Assembly: GCF_003957295.1 (NCBI RefSeq)
Contig: NZ_RQPJ01000002.1
Coordinates: 124,001 to 188,000, forward strand
DNA: 64,000 nucleotides
Direction of reading: 5' to 3'
Origin: Arenibacter aquaticus
Lineage (GTDB): Bacteria > Bacteroidota > Bacteroidia > Flavobacteriales > Flavobacteriaceae
This document shows, in pieces, positions 16,631 to 26,044 of the stretch; position 1 is the first letter of the stretch, and each line of letters begins with the position of its first letter. A model generated the notes under the pieces. It was not told the DNA's origin. It saw only the letters and a list, made by a program, of their open reading frames with translations, and did no database searches. A program made the position numbers and the translations under genes.

Positions 16631-17848
16631 CTATTGAATTAAATAATTGATTATGGATTGTTGCACGTAATACATCTGAACCGATTCTATCTGATTAATC
16701 TGAAATTTTAATTGCAATTCCTGTATATCGAGCACATCGTTGAAATCTATCGTTCCCGTTTCATAATTCTTGATTAGAATTTGCTCGGCATCTTTGGCCT
16801 GCTTTAAATTCTTTGCTTGGGTATTAAATTTAATTCGGGCCTGATTGCGTTGAGATATCGCTTTCGCGAAAGCGGATTCCAAAACATTCAATCGTTGTGA
16901 TTTCTGCGTCTCAATTTCCTGTTGGCGTAGTTCATTTTGCCTTGAAATTGACTTGTACCTATTATTAAAAATTGGAATAGAAACCGAAACCATAGGCATC
17001 AATACATCTTTTCCATTGTCTATAGGGTTCATATCGGTACGCTCGCTTACCGGTAGATAATCCACACCAAAGCCAACCATAGGTAGGCTCTCGCGTTGAT
17101 TGAGCAATTCTGATTGTGCTACGGATTCGTACAATTTATCGTATTTGAGCAGTTCGGGATTGAGCGATAGTGCGTCTGTTCCGTATGTGGGGTCATCCTC
17201 TGGAATTTCCATCGTTGCAACTATTTCAACCGTGCTATTTTCATCCCGATTGAGAAGATTATTGAAGGTTGTTTGTTCTGCGCCAAATTCCTCTTCCAAT
17301 ACCTCTCTTTGCTGCTGTAATTCATTTTGACGAATCTGTAATCGCAATACATCTACCGCAGATGCCTTTCCTACTTCTACCGAAGTCAGTGCAAGACGCT
17401 CATAAGTTTTTAATAGTTGGATGTTCTCGTCGAGTACCTTTTGCTTTGCTCTTGTTTCATACAACCTGTAATAGGATTGCGCTACTGAAAGCGCCAATTT
17501 TCGTTTGGCGATTGTGATTTCCACGTATTCAGCTTCGGCCATTGAAGTCGCATAATTTTCACGTGCGGTAACGGTACCAAACCAGGGCAACATCTGTTTT
17601 ACGCCTATCCGTGCTCGTTGTGCGCCCACCCTTGTTTCTGGCTCACTTACAAAATAGCCTGCGCTTACTTCAGTATTGGGTAACCAGTTTGCTTCATTGA
17701 CCTTTTCTTCGGCAATATTGTAGCGCAATTCAAAAGCCTGAATCTCTGGATTATTATTTTCTGCTTCATCAATATAGGATTGTAATTGTTGCGCTTTCGC
17801 GAAAGCGGAAACAAACAAAAGACAGATTATGATTTTTATATTTTTCAT
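16631..17848 (-). CDS. TolC-family outer-membrane efflux protein (CusC role)
   Basis: This 405-residue protein has a signal peptide (MKNIKIIICLLFVSAFAKAQ) and the long coiled-coil hairpins of the TolC family (KAQQLQSYIDEAENNNPEIQ, ETRAKQKVLDENIQLLKTYE and VGKASAVDVLRLQIRQNELQ). It would form the outer-membrane channel of the Cu+/Ag+ efflux complex. It overlaps the cusA stop by four bases (ATGA), so translation is coupled. Two copies of the 16-bp palindrome (16859-16874 and 17792-17807) lie inside this gene, one within the signal-peptide coding region. Confidence 0.92.
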   Translation of the reverse strand: MKNIKIIICLLFVSAFAKAQQLQSYIDEAENNNPEIQAFELRYNIAEEKVNEANWLPNTEVSAGYFVSEPETRVGAQRARIGVKQMLPWFGTVTARENYATSMAEAEYVEITIAKRKLALSVAQSYYRLYETRAKQKVLDENIQLLKTYERLALTSVEVGKASAVDVLRLQIRQNELQQQREVLEEEFGAEQTTFNNLLNRDENSTVEIVATMEIPEDDPTYGTDALSLNPELLKYDKLYESVAQSELLNQRESLPMVGFGVDYLPVSERTDMNPIDNGKDVLMPMVSVSIPIFNNRYKSISRQNELRQQEIETQKSQRLNVLESAFAKAISQRNQARIKFNTQAKNLKQAKDAEQILIKNYETGTIDFNDVLDIQELQLKFQINQIESVQMYYVQQSIINYLIQ

Positions 17849-20800
17849 TTGTTTGCTCTTTTAAGTTGGTATTCTTTTTTCCAGCTATATAATACTGGTA
17901 AGAGGAAATAGGATGTGACGTCGATTATCATTCCGCCAAAAATGGGGATGGCCATCGGTATCATAATGTCGCTTCCTTTTCCTGTAGATGTGAGTACTGG
18001 CAACAATGCCAAAACTGTGGTCACGGTGGTCATCAAGCAAGGACGTATTCTTTTTCCTGCGGCTTCTAATGTGGCGAGACGTATGCCTTTTTTACTGTCT
18101 GGCTCGTTGCTTTTAAATGATTGGTCTAAATAGGTTGCCATTACAACACCATCATCAGTCGCAATACCGAAAAGGGCAATAAAACCGACCCAAACGGCCA
18201 CACTTAAATTGATGGTTTTCATATTGAACAAGTCCCGTAGGTTCTCTCCAAAAAAGCTGAAATTGAAAAACCAATCCTGACCGTATAACCATATCATTAT
18301 AAAACCACCTGCAAAGGCTACAGCGATGGCAGTAAAAACCATTAGCGACGTAGAAACCGACCTGAACTGGAAATACAAAATCAAGAAAATGACCAGCAAG
18401 CAAAGTGGCACAACTACCGATAACGTTTTTTCTGCTCGCAATTGATTTTCGTATGTTCCTGTAAATCGGTAACTGATTCCTTGTGGCACGACCAAATCGC
18501 CATTATCGATTTTCTGTTGAATGAGCGCTTGTGCATTTTCCACCACATCGACTTCGGCAAAGCCATCGAGCTTATCAAACAGCACAAACCCAATCAAGAA
18601 GGTGTCTTCACTTTTAATGACCTGTGGGCCTTGCTCGTAACGAATATCGACCAGTTCGCCCAAAGGAACCGGACTTCCAGTTGACACAGGAACATAGATA
18701 CTTTTTAAGTCTTCTGGATTTGCACGCAGCTCACGTGGATAGCGTACACGCACACCATAGCGCTCACGTCCTTCTACTGTTTGGGTAAGTGGCATACCGC
18801 CCACAGCTACTTGAAGAACTTCCTGAACATCCATAATAGAGATTCCGTAGCGTGCCAGCTGGTCTCGTTTAATATCAATCAGCAAATAAGGTTTACCCAC
18901 TATGCGGTCTGCAAAAACGGCTTGTTCTTTAACACCTTCGGCTTTTTTTAGAATGTCTTCCAGTTGTAGTCCAAAGTTTTCTATGGTTTTTAAATCTGGC
19001 CCTTTCACTTTTATTCCCATAGGTGCGCGCATTCCCGTTTGTAGCATCACGAGTCGCGTCTCGATGGGTTGTAGCTTGGGCGCAGAAGTCACGCCTGGGA
19101 ATTTGGTCACTTTTACGATTTCATTCCAAATGTCATCTGGACTACTGATTTCTGGTCGCCAGTTTCGATAATATTCCCCATCGTTATCTTTAATCAAATC
19201 ATTGCGTGTTGCACTTGTTTTGAGTTGTGACGCTTCATAATTTGCATCATCATCGATTTCATTATTGGGGTTAATAATGAACTTGTCATTTTTCAGCACA
19301 AATAGACCATCGTCGTTTACACGGTAGCGTTGTCTCTCGCCATTTTCATTTCGCATATATTCAGACTTGTACTGAATTACATTTTCATACATCGAGAGTG
19401 GCGCAGGGTCGAGAGCAGATTCTGTTCTACCCGCTTTTCCTACTACCGTTTCAATTTCAGGAATGCTCGCCACAGCCATATCCAGTTGTTGTAGCACCCG
19501 TTTATTTTCTTCCACACCGGCGTGCGGTAAGGATGTAGGCATTAATAAGAATGAACCTTCATTAAGTGCTGGCATAAATTCCTTTCCCGTGTTTCGCATT
19601 ATGACCACACCTAAAATCAGCACCGTGGTTGGAATGATTAAAAACAGGTATCGGTTTTGAAGTGCCCAACGCAAAATGCTGTCATAGTATCTTCGGAAAA
19701 CTGTAAACACACCAAGCAGTCCAAAGCAGATAATCGCTACAAAAATCAAATTCATTAGAATGCTGCGGTCAAAACCAAGTGGTCGCCAGTATTCGGCGAG
19801 TAGGAAAACAATAGCAACACAGGAAATAATAATATGGATGAGATTAGCTCGTTTTTCTGTAATTCTATCCCTTACGCTCAAAAGCGCAACAACACCGTAG
19901 GCAATCAAAATGAGACCAAGCCAATAGCCATAAAAGATGGCTGTGATACCAAGGACAATGAGAACACCATTAATAATGTACTTTGAGCGTTCCATTAGGT
20001 TACTTTTCTTAAAAAGAAACGCGGCAAAAGGCGGTATTAAAAACAGCGCGATTACAAGCGATGCAGCAAGTGCCATTGTTTTTGTAAAGGCGAGTGGTCT
20101 GAATAGTTTTCCCTCAGCACCTATCATTGTAAACACAGGTAGAAAACTGATAATCGTTGTGAGAACTGCGGTCAAAATTGCACCAGAAACTTCCGCAGTT
20201 GCGTTGTAGATAATTTCGTTTGTGGTGTATTCTATTCCGCTTTCGCGAAAGCGTAATTTTTTATCTTCCAGATGCCTAATCATATTCTCGGCGAGTATGA
20301 CGCCCACGTCAACCATTGTACCGATAGCAATGGCAATTCCTGACAAGGCAACAATGTTAGCATCTACATTAAAGAGCTTCATTGTTATGAAAACCATTAA
20401 AACGGCAACAGGCAACAGACCAGAGATTAGAATGGATGCACGTAGGTTAAACACCATTACAATGATGACCAAAATGGTTATCAGGATTTCAAGTGTAAGG
20501 GCTTCATTGAGCGTGTGAAGTGTTTCCTGAATAAGTTGCGTGCGGTCGTAAAAGGGAACGATAGTCACTTGTGAAGTACGACCATCTGCCAAGGTTTTTG
20601 TGGGTAGTCCAGATGATAATTCAGCTATTTGGTCTTTTACATTATTGATGACTTCCAATGGGTTAGCACCATAACGAGCTACCACGACTCCGCCAACCAC
20701 TTCGGCACCTTCTTTATCTAAAATACCGCGGCGGGTCTGTGGTCCCAAATGAACATTAGCGATGTCTTTGATTCGTATAGAAGTAAAATTTTCAGAAGCG

Positions 20801-21597
20801 ACTACTGCATTTTCAATATCTGCAACAGATTTTACATACCCTAAACCACGAACAAGGTATTCGGCTTGATTAATTTCCAAAGTCTGCGCACCGATGTCTT
20901 GATTACTTTCCTTGACAGCTTTTACAATATCGGTCAAGCCGATGTTGTATTGTCGCATTTTTTCAGGGTCAACATCCACTTGGTATTCTTGGACGTAACC
21001 ACCGATTGATGCTACTTCAGAAACACCGCTTGCCGAAGACAGACCATATTTTACGTAGTAATCCTGTATGCTTCGTAATTCCTGTAGATCCCAACCGCCA
21101 GTTACGTTGCCATCTTTATCACGACCTTCCAGCGTGTACCAAAAAATTTGACCTAATCCCGTAGCATCCGGACCCAATGCAGGGTTTACACCATCGGGCA
21201 ATAAGTTTGCGGGAAGGGAATTGAGTTTTTCGAGAATACGGCTACGTGACCAATAGAATTCTACATCTTCTTCAAAAATGATATAGATACTTGAAAAACC
21301 GAACATTGAAGAGCTTCGGATGGTCTTGACCCCAGGAATTCCCAACAATGAAGTTGTAAGTGGATAGGTAATCTGGTCTTCGATATCCTGCGGTGAACGC
21401 CCTTGCCACTTTGTGAAAACGATTTGCTGGTTTTCGCCGATGTCTGGAATGGCATCAACCGCTACAGGATCAGTTGGTAAAATGCTTGTTTCCCAATTGA
21501 AGGGTGCATTGACAATGCCCCAACCTACGAATAGGGCGAGTAGTATAACGGCAACAAGTTTATTTTCTATGAGAAATTTTATGCTCTTATTTAGCAT
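17845..21597 (-). CDS. cusA: CusA/CzcA-family heavy-metal RND efflux pump
   Basis: This 1250-residue RND transporter is the inner-membrane proton-driven pump of a CusCBA complex. It begins MLNKSIKFLIENKLVAVILL and carries the substrate-entry features IPDIGENQQIVFTKWQGRSP and LDPAPLSMYENVIQ. The proton-relay segment GTMVDVGVILAENMIRHLED is near residue 429, and a second half-repeat contains GIATDDGVVMATYLDQSF. Similarity to CusA suggests Cu+/Ag+. It is about 200 residues longer than E. coli CusA. The extra length includes additional hydrophobic segments around 540-650 and a hydrophilic insert around 745-800. It opens the tolC-regulator operon. Confidence 0.95.
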   Translation of the reverse strand: MLNKSIKFLIENKLVAVILLALFVGWGIVNAPFNWETSILPTDPVAVDAIPDIGENQQIVFTKWQGRSPQDIEDQITYPLTTSLLGIPGVKTIRSSSMFGFSSIYIIFEEDVEFYWSRSRILEKLNSLPANLLPDGVNPALGPDATGLGQIFWYTLEGRDKDGNVTGGWDLQELRSIQDYYVKYGLSSASGVSEVASIGGYVQEYQVDVDPEKMRQYNIGLTDIVKAVKESNQDIGAQTLEINQAEYLVRGLGYVKSVADIENAVVASENFTSIRIKDIANVHLGPQTRRGILDKEGAEVVGGVVVARYGANPLEVINNVKDQIAELSSGLPTKTLADGRTSQVTIVPFYDRTQLIQETLHTLNEALTLEILITILVIIVMVFNLRASILISGLLPVAVLMVFITMKLFNVDANIVALSGIAIAIGTMVDVGVILAENMIRHLEDKKLRFRESGIEYTTNEIIYNATAEVSGAILTAVLTTIISFLPVFTMIGAEGKLFRPLAFTKTMALAASLVIALFLIPPFAAFLFKKSNLMERSKYIINGVLIVLGITAIFYGYWLGLILIAYGVVALLSVRDRITEKRANLIHIIISCVAIVFLLAEYWRPLGFDRSILMNLIFVAIICFGLLGVFTVFRRYYDSILRWALQNRYLFLIIPTTVLILGVVIMRNTGKEFMPALNEGSFLLMPTSLPHAGVEENKRVLQQLDMAVASIPEIETVVGKAGRTESALDPAPLSMYENVIQYKSEYMRNENGERQRYRVNDDGLFVLKNDKFIINPNNEIDDDANYEASQLKTSATRNDLIKDNDGEYYRNWRPEISSPDDIWNEIVKVTKFPGVTSAPKLQPIETRLVMLQTGMRAPMGIKVKGPDLKTIENFGLQLEDILKKAEGVKEQAVFADRIVGKPYLLIDIKRDQLARYGISIMDVQEVLQVAVGGMPLTQTVEGRERYGVRVRYPRELRANPEDLKSIYVPVSTGSPVPLGELVDIRYEQGPQVIKSEDTFLIGFVLFDKLDGFAEVDVVENAQALIQQKIDNGDLVVPQGISYRFTGTYENQLRAEKTLSVVVPLCLLVIFLILYFQFRSVSTSLMVFTAIAVAFAGGFIMIWLYGQDWFFNFSFFGENLRDLFNMKTINLSVAVWVGFIALFGIATDDGVVMATYLDQSFKSNEPDSKKGIRLATLEAAGKRIRPCLMTTVTTVLALLPVLTSTGKGSDIMIPMAIPIFGGMIIDVTSYFLLPVLYSWKKEYQLKRANK

Positions 21598-21657
21598 ACG
21601 ATATGATTATTAGATATTTGAAATTGTGCAAAGTAGAAAATACTGTACACGAGATTT

Positions 21658-21684
21658 AGCCCACTACAGCGTAACTGTTGGGCT
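21658..21684. repeat. Hairpin between the HYC_CC_PP gene and cusA
   Basis: AGCCCA and ACAG pair with CTGT and TGGGCT across a CGTAA loop, with a two-base bulge. It lies in the 108-bp leader of cusA. A terminator for the upstream gene or a leader structure of cusA are both possible; no T-run is present. Confidence 0.45.
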
Positions 21685-21705
21685 TTGTTTCAAAAGTCTA
21701 ATAAA

Positions 21706-22125
21706 TCAAATTAAAAAAGTCTGGTGCAACACTTGCACATCCCGTTTGACAAAGGGGGGCGGGTAATCGATGAAAGGAACATCGTTAGATTCAATTCCTT
21801 CAAAAAGACTTAAATACGAATATGTAAATGAGGCAACAAAGAATTGTTGCTCTAAGGTAAGTTGATCAAATGAAACTTTTAAATCATCCTTTCCTTCTTT
21901 AACGACTTGCTTATCCGTACAACACGTTTTTTCTGAAAGGGTTGGGTTCTCACAACTGGTAGTAGCCTGAGCTTTTTCCATTCCACAAGTTTTCACTTTC
22001 TGAACGAATGAAAAATCTACCAAAGAATCTCCGCAATAATGCATATCAATAGTAAATGACATCGTAGTCATAAGAACTACGGCTGCCATAAAAATTGCCA
22101 TTGATTTGTGAATAAATTGCTTCAT
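21706..22125 (-). CDS. HYC_CC_PP family protein
   Basis: This 139-residue protein has an N-terminal signal or membrane segment (MAIFMAAVVLMTTMSFTI). It then shows the three motifs that name the family: MHYCGD (about residue 29), KTCCTDK (about 67) and YPPPFVKRDVQVLHQTFLI at the C-terminus. The paired Cys residues and His could bind metal. The family has no known function and is seen next to heavy-metal efflux genes in Bacteroidota. It is the first gene of the metal block, 108 bp upstream of cusA. Confidence 0.88.
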   Translation of the reverse strand: MKQFIHKSMAIFMAAVVLMTTMSFTIDMHYCGDSLVDFSFVQKVKTCGMEKAQATTSCENPTLSEKTCCTDKQVVKEGKDDLKVSFDQLTLEQQFFVASFTYSYLSLFEGIESNDVPFIDYPPPFVKRDVQVLHQTFLI

Positions 22126-22351
22126 TTAAATGCAAAATTACAAAAATTTAACAATTATTATTAAGATTAACATTTATTTGTTTTGCTAATGTAGGGCAAG
22201 AAAACGCTTTTATTCTTTATTAGAAGCTATAAATGCTATGGAAATAAGGCATAAAAAATGTTCTTTATATTCATTTGATACCGTATAGTATCATTATGAA
22301 TTAGGGACTGGAAAACTGTAAAATGTTGTACCTATGTTGTACCCAAGGCAT
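22126..22351. other. Gap between the metal island and the tRNA, with a palindrome and a tandem 10-mer
   Basis: No gene is seen. TGATAC and GTATCA (22276-22293) form a dyad with a 6-bp spacer. The 10-mer ATGTTGTACC occurs twice, at 22323-22332 and 22334-22343. Such short direct repeats beside a tRNA 3' end could be recombinase binding sites, but no integrase gene is visible here. Confidence 0.4.
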
Positions 22352-22382
22352 AAAAAAAGGCTTCCGATTTCTCGAAAGCCTT
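22352..22382 (-). terminator. Terminator after tRNA-fMet
   Basis: On the minus strand AAGGCTTTCGA, loop GAAA, TCGGAAGCCTT forms an 11-bp stem with one T-G pair, followed directly by a run of T. It begins about 12 bases after the tRNA 3' end. Confidence 0.85.
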
Positions 22383-22393
22383 ACTCTGCTTAG

Positions 22394-22466
<73 letters not shown>

Positions 22467-22740
22467 ATGTGCGTTTCCAAAAAATTCAACTTGGCTGCAA
22501 ACCCTCAGTTCATAATGCTGACTGAATTATTTCGGACTGCAAAGATACATGCTTTTTACGATTTCCCAAATCTATTTCAAGAAATTAAATAAATATATGT
22601 AATAAGTATGATAAAAAAGTTGATTTCGTTCCAATAGGTCCAAACTCCCACTCATTTGATTCAATTCTTATATTACTAGAGATCATGTTATTGCATATTT
22701 TTTTTGAAATTATATGGCTGTTCAACTAAAGAAAACCATC

Positions 22741-24069
22741 ATGAAAATAAAACAGTTTAAATACGAGCCTTTAGCGCATTATTCCTATGCCTTGGTCAGT
22801 GAGGGAAAAATGGCCATTATTGACCCAGAGCGCAACCCCATGCAGTATTATGCTTTTGCCAAGGCAAATAAAGCCGAGATAATTGCAGTAATAGAGACCC
22901 ATCCGCATGCCGACTTTGTAAGTTCGCATTTGCAAATCCATCAAGAAACAGGGGCTACCATTTACAACAGTGAAAAATTGGGAGCAGATTATCCGTACAA
23001 ACCTTTTGATGAAGGGGATAGCCTTACTATTGGCAAAGCCACATTAAGCGCCCTTAACACCCCCGGTCATTCGCCAGACAGTATTACCATAGTTGCTACA
23101 GAAGAAAATGAGACCGTATTGTTTACGGGCGACACCTTGCTCATTGGTGATGTAGGCCGACCAGACCTACGTGAAAAAGCCGGCAATATGAAGGCTAAAC
23201 GCCAAGAATTGGCCGAAGCCATGTATCATACCGTACAGCATAAATTTAATAAATTGCCCGATGAGGCCATCGTGTATCCCGCTCATGGGGCCGGTTCTCT
23301 ATGTGGAAAGAGTCAGTCCGATGCCAGCAGTAGTACCCTAGGAAATGAGCGCAGGGACAATTGGGCATTTCAGGAGCAAACCCAAGAACAATTTGTAAAT
23401 GAACTGTTGGACAGTCAACCCTTTATTCCTTCTTATTTTGGGTATAATGTCGATTTAAATAAGCAGGGAGCAGCAGGGCTTCGCAATGCTATGGCCAAAG
23501 TGCCATTTAAATTAAATAGCACCACGAAAGGATTGATAGTGGATGTGCGGCAGGAATCCGATTTCAAAAAAGGACACCTAGAAGGAAGTATCAACATTCA
23601 GGCCTCCGCTGAAGATGCCCCTTTTGAAACATGGTTGGGTGCCATCATAAAACCTGAGGAAAATTTTAGCTTGGTCATAGAGGCCCCGGAAGATTTAGAA
23701 ACGATCCTGCACCGCGTAAGCAAAATTGGATACGAAAAGCAACTGCAGCTGGTTTTGACCCTTCCCGAAAATGAGCTGGTTAAAACCCCGGCATTGGATT
23801 TGGAAGATTTTAAAAACAACCCTGACCACTATACCATCGTAGACATTCGCAACAAGAGCGAGGTGGATGAGGGCAAAATCTTTGACAATGCATTGACACA
23901 CCCTTTAAATGATTTGCGGGAAACGGTAGCTAAAATCCCGTCTGCCAAGCCTATTGTGGTACACTGTGGCGGTGGGTATCGCAGTGCGGCCGGAAGCAGC
24001 ATTCTTGAAAGCCAATTGGATGGCGCTACCGTATTTGATCTGAGTGATGATGTGACCAAATTTAAGTAA
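22741..24069 (+). CDS. MBL-fold hydrolase with two rhodanese domains
   Basis: This protein has 442 residues from the preferred start at 22741 (MKIKQFKYEPLAHYSYALVS). The N-terminal metallo-beta-lactamase fold has THPHADF (about 54-60), FTGDTLLIGDVGRPDL and VYPAHGAGSLCG, as in persulfide dioxygenase (ETHE1/CstB-like) proteins. Two rhodanese domains follow. The first (VDVRQESDFKKGHLEGSINI) shows no active-site Cys; the second has HCGGGYRSA with Cys near 407. A role in oxidising or transferring sulfane sulfur in the cytoplasm is likely from the family. It reads away from the tRNA and is probably chromosomal backbone. The upstream ATG at 22714 is less likely. Confidence 0.88.
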   Translation: MKIKQFKYEPLAHYSYALVSEGKMAIIDPERNPMQYYAFAKANKAEIIAVIETHPHADFVSSHLQIHQETGATIYNSEKLGADYPYKPFDEGDSLTIGKATLSALNTPGHSPDSITIVATEENETVLFTGDTLLIGDVGRPDLREKAGNMKAKRQELAEAMYHTVQHKFNKLPDEAIVYPAHGAGSLCGKSQSDASSSTLGNERRDNWAFQEQTQEQFVNELLDSQPFIPSYFGYNVDLNKQGAAGLRNAMAKVPFKLNSTTKGLIVDVRQESDFKKGHLEGSINIQASAEDAPFETWLGAIIKPEENFSLVIEAPEDLETILHRVSKIGYEKQLQLVLTLPENELVKTPALDLEDFKNNPDHYTIVDIRNKSEVDEGKIFDNALTHPLNDLRETVAKIPSAKPIVVHCGGGYRSAAGSSILESQLDGATVFDLSDDVTKFK

Positions 24070-24195
24070 TGAGCTAAAAAACAACCTGTTGCCACACAAT
24101 GATTGTGGTGACCCGGTTAAACAGCAGAGGAAAATATACTGCAAAAGGTTCTTCCCTATGAAGGCCGGAATACACAAAAGCACTAGTTACTTCCC

Positions 24196-25926
24196 TTACA
24201 TTCTTTCGTATGGCCAATGGGTATCTACCCCTTGACTACGAATAAGACCTTGGAACTTGCGGACTGCAGCGGTGTCTTGGTATATCTCTTGTGGACTTCT
24301 ACCTGTTTCCATTAAAAAGGGAACAAACATACCTATGGCCTCCCCTATGCTCCATTCTACAGGATGAAGTCGGTAACAGCCATTGGTAAGGTGGGTAGTG
24401 CCAATATTTTTGCTCACTGGAAATATATTTTCCATACGTTGTGGAATTAATGCGCCCAAGGGTATTTGAAAGGGAAGGGAAGAAAAATCGATATAATTGT
24501 CTCCGCCACTACTGGGGTGCAGGTCTATATGATAATACCCTATACCAACACTATCCTCAAAGTTTTGGGCATGGGCTTCCGATTCAGGTACACCCTGGAT
24601 ACTTGCCCTTTGGGTTCTTCCCACATGGTGTTCGGTGATTCTAAACAATGGCTTTATTCTCCTGGACTCCCGTATATAGGGATACTTTGCCAATCCGTCT
24701 GTCGTCCCCATTACATCATGTCTTAATCTAATTCCCGGCCAGCCTTTTCCTCCATCGGCCCTTGGTGCTTCTGTTTGCAACCAGTACAATAAAGACAGAC
24801 TTAATTGCTTGGCCCTACTAACATGATGTTTTAGTTCCTTCTCACCAACATCCACTATATTCCCTAAAAAATAATCGTTTTGGGGGTAATTTACCAAGGT
24901 AATATCTCCTGTTAGAAAACCCTCTTCAAAATTATCCTTGGCCAATATTCTACGATAAATCCACAGGTTCAATACATCCTTCATGGGATTTCCCCTGGGA
25001 TCAAAACCTAAGTTCTTGGGCGCTAGTGTGCGGGGATTGGAGTAGTTAAGCTCCAACAATTTTCCTGCCCAAGGCGATTTCATTTCAGGTCTATAGTTGC
25101 GCCAAAATCCATATTCCTCGGGTCTTTCTATAGTCCAATCCTCATTGGGTCTGTAATCCATAGCAAAGCAGACCGTAAAGGCCTGATTATTGGTTGGGTC
25201 GGCTATTGCCGCGGCGTGCAACTCCCCTGTATCCGATTTAGCTTCAGCTCCGGTAACATACTCGGCCCCGGTTAAGGGCAGTAAATCGCCCAATTCCGTA
25301 GCATCTGCAAAATAGGGGGCCACCAAATTCCTGGTCTCCCCTGTGGAAAGGTTTTTAACTCTAACCGATTGAACCTTGTTCCCCTGGGTTGAGGCGTCCA
25401 CGGCCACCGTTTCTTTTAAAAGGACCAGTTTCCCGGCACTGATATAGGGGTCGAACATGGTTTCCAACACCCGTAATGAAATTTTTGGCTCATGGCTAAT
25501 TTCCGAAACACTGGCATTACCGGGATTAAACCTTTCTTTTTTTGCCAGCTCCGCCTTTAAAGGGTAGTTATTGCGATAATAGGCCCTTACTTTCTTTCTA
25601 AATTCCCGATATAAGGCCGTAGCTCCTATGTCGTTGATCCATTTATGCTCATCTGGCGGCACCCCTTGCTGCGTTAATTGTCCCCCTATCCAATCTGTTT
25701 CCTCGGTCATAATAACGGTGAGACCATTGCGAAGTGCCCCCAAGGCAGTGGCACAGCCACCAGTTCCGCCGCCAATTATTACAAGATCTGCCTTTATGGT
25801 CCGCTCCCCTATATGAATTGTATTTACTTTTCCGGTATTAGTTTTACCATGGGAGGCATAAATAGGGTTTAATAGCAGCAACCCACTACCTGCGGCCAAA
25901 TTCCCAAAAAAATTTCTTCTTTTCAT
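24196..25926 (-). CDS. FAD-dependent oxidoreductase, exported
   Basis: This 576-residue protein begins with an export signal (MKRRNFFGNLAAGSGLLLLN) whose RR is reminiscent of a Tat motif. A Rossmann FAD motif follows, GGGTGGCATALGALRNGLTV (about 52-71), then WIGGQLTQQGVPPDEH. This matches the FAD_oxidored family seen in polysaccharide loci of Bacteroidota, where the substrate is usually unknown. It is the last gene after the SusC, SusD and sulfatase genes on the same strand, so it probably acts on a sugar released by that locus. Confidence 0.85.
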   Translation of the reverse strand: MKRRNFFGNLAAGSGLLLLNPIYASHGKTNTGKVNTIHIGERTIKADLVIIGGGTGGCATALGALRNGLTVIMTEETDWIGGQLTQQGVPPDEHKWINDIGATALYREFRKKVRAYYRNNYPLKAELAKKERFNPGNASVSEISHEPKISLRVLETMFDPYISAGKLVLLKETVAVDASTQGNKVQSVRVKNLSTGETRNLVAPYFADATELGDLLPLTGAEYVTGAEAKSDTGELHAAAIADPTNNQAFTVCFAMDYRPNEDWTIERPEEYGFWRNYRPEMKSPWAGKLLELNYSNPRTLAPKNLGFDPRGNPMKDVLNLWIYRRILAKDNFEEGFLTGDITLVNYPQNDYFLGNIVDVGEKELKHHVSRAKQLSLSLLYWLQTEAPRADGGKGWPGIRLRHDVMGTTDGLAKYPYIRESRRIKPLFRITEHHVGRTQRASIQGVPESEAHAQNFEDSVGIGYYHIDLHPSSGGDNYIDFSSLPFQIPLGALIPQRMENIFPVSKNIGTTHLTNGCYRLHPVEWSIGEAIGMFVPFLMETGRSPQEIYQDTAAVRKFQGLIRSQGVDTHWPYERM

Positions 25927-26044
25927 AAGTATTATATTATAATAACAGCCAACTTGTAATAGGATGGACGGATACCGGTATCAACAGAAAACTAAACGAT
26001 CTATAATTAATTTAAAACTATCCAAGATCAATTAATACAATTGC

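Noticed and set aside
24070-24195. CCACA-TGTGG hairpin after the MBL-fold gene as a terminator
   Set aside because: The stem is only 5 bp with mismatched flanks and no T-run.
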